Origin: Erpobdella octoculata
Lineage: Eukaryota; Annelida; Clitellata; Hirudinida; Erpobdellidae
Reading direction: 5' to 3'
DNA length: 64,000 nucleotides
Assembly: GCA_963978895.1 (NCBI GenBank)
Contig: OZ022241.1
Coordinates: 37,987,833-38,051,832, forward strand
The position numbers and the translations under genes are program-made. The first letter of the stretch is position 1. Every line of letters begins with the position of its first letter. This document shows, piece after piece, positions 63,608 to 64,000 of this stretch. Below the pieces are notes generated by a model. It did not search any database and had not been told where the DNA came from. It worked only from the letters and a program-made list of their open reading frames with translations.

Positions 63608-63730
63608 ACGTGGACGAGTGTGCGAAAGGAGATGCGTGCGAGGGAGGAAGCTGCTTCAACATGGAAGGTGGGCACGTTTGCCGATGCTTACCTGGATTTG
63701 AAATGTCACCTGATCAGAAAAATTGCGAAG
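63608..63730 (+). pseudogene. Inverted copy of fibrillin exon 46 (cbEGF31)
   Basis: On the plus strand: acceptor gttctcag, DVDECAKGDACEGGSC ... GGHVCRCLPGFEMSPDQKNC, donor gtaagt. It matches exon 46 with a few substitutions and lacks one GGA codon, turning KGGD into KGD. Homology starts near 63570 in the upstream intron and continues through the downstream intron minisatellite to the window end. The frame and both splice sites are intact, so it may be part of a second fibrillin-like gene running off the edge, a lone duplicated exon, or an assembly artefact. Confidence 0.85.
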
Positions 63731-63734
63731 GTAA

Positions 63735-64000
63735 GTAATATAACTGTTACACGAATGTCATTCATCGATATGATACGTAAATGTCATACGTAAATGTCAT
63801 TCATCGATATTATATTAATGTCTAAAATAAATGTCACTCATCGATATTATATTAATGTCATACGTAAATGTCACTCATCGATATTATATTAATGTCATAC
63901 GTAAATGTCATTCATCGTTACTATATTAATGTCATATGTAAATGTCACTCGTAAATAGCCGAATTAACGCCATTTTTAATGGAATGCAAATACATGCTCT
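63735..64000 (+). repeat. Minisatellite in copied intron (about 37-base unit)
   Basis: Repeats of the type ATGTCATTCATCGATATTAT with ATTAATGTCATACGTAA, the reverse complement of the array next to exon 46 (30925-31165). Supports one duplication covering exon plus intron. Confidence 0.85.

Noticed and set aside
63566..63793. 75-codon plus-strand frame starting MDNNK
   Set aside because: This frame is not the EGF frame; the copied exon reads DVDEC in another frame with its own splice sites.

Overview
The window is animal nuclear DNA: AT-rich, full of microsatellites, minisatellites and transposon debris, with spliced genes whose introns obey GT-AG. It is dominated by one gene on the minus strand, a nearly complete fibrillin (extracellular microfibril glycoprotein) running from about 61710 (5' end) to 22567 (stop codon). 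I could place 62 coding exons, about 9.27 kb of coding sequence (roughly 3,090 residues). Read in order they give: C-terminal half of the FUN domain, EGF1, a Pro/Gln repeat hinge, EGF2, EGF3, hybrid 1, cbEGF1-2, TB1, EGF4, cbEGF3-6, TB2, cbEGF7-9, hybrid 2, cbEGF10, TB3, cbEGF11-22, TB4, cbEGF23-24, TB5, cbEGF25-31, TB6, cbEGF32-36, TB7, cbEGF37-43, and a C-terminal tail with a furin-like site and an asprosin-like last domain. This order and domain count match, by recollection, vertebrate fibrillin 1:1. The first exon(s) (signal peptide, start of FUN) were not found. An invertebrate metazoan is the best guess; the phylum cannot be told from this sequence alone.

Layout. 1-2060: AT-rich DNA and a GTAT microsatellite. 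2060-10936: a repeat family whose 3.6-kb core is present twice (2995-6619 and 7311-10936), with a 0.7-kb piece of the fibrillin gene (exon 42 complete, exon 43 partial) wedged exactly between the copies. 11040-14800: Thr/Ser-rich, exon-like modules on the minus strand, Ty3/gypsy-like fragments, a 0.49-kb tandem duplication, a hAT transposase relic, another partial copy of the left-hand repeat and a solitary LDLa exon. 16735-18530: a minisatellite interrupted by a hAT element with an 8-bp target-site duplication. 18555-20035: a short retro-insertion and a decayed RT/RNase H retrotransposon. 20100-21170: a 155-bp tandem repeat and a LINE 3' end. 22567-61710: fibrillin, with SINEs, a CR1-like LINE (49790-51328) and many private minisatellites in its introns. 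61711-63570: no gene seen. 63570-64000: an inverted (+ strand) copy of fibrillin exon 46 with its flanking intron.

Function. Fibrillin is secreted and assembles into calcium-stabilised microfibrils; cbEGF tandems give the rod, TB and hybrid domains bind TGF-beta-family complexes and integrins (family knowledge). The main departures here are the position of the Pro-rich hinge, the lack of an RGD in TB4 with an RGD in the C-terminal domain, a cbEGF that has lost its calcium motif, and recent copying of fibrillin exons to two other places in the window.
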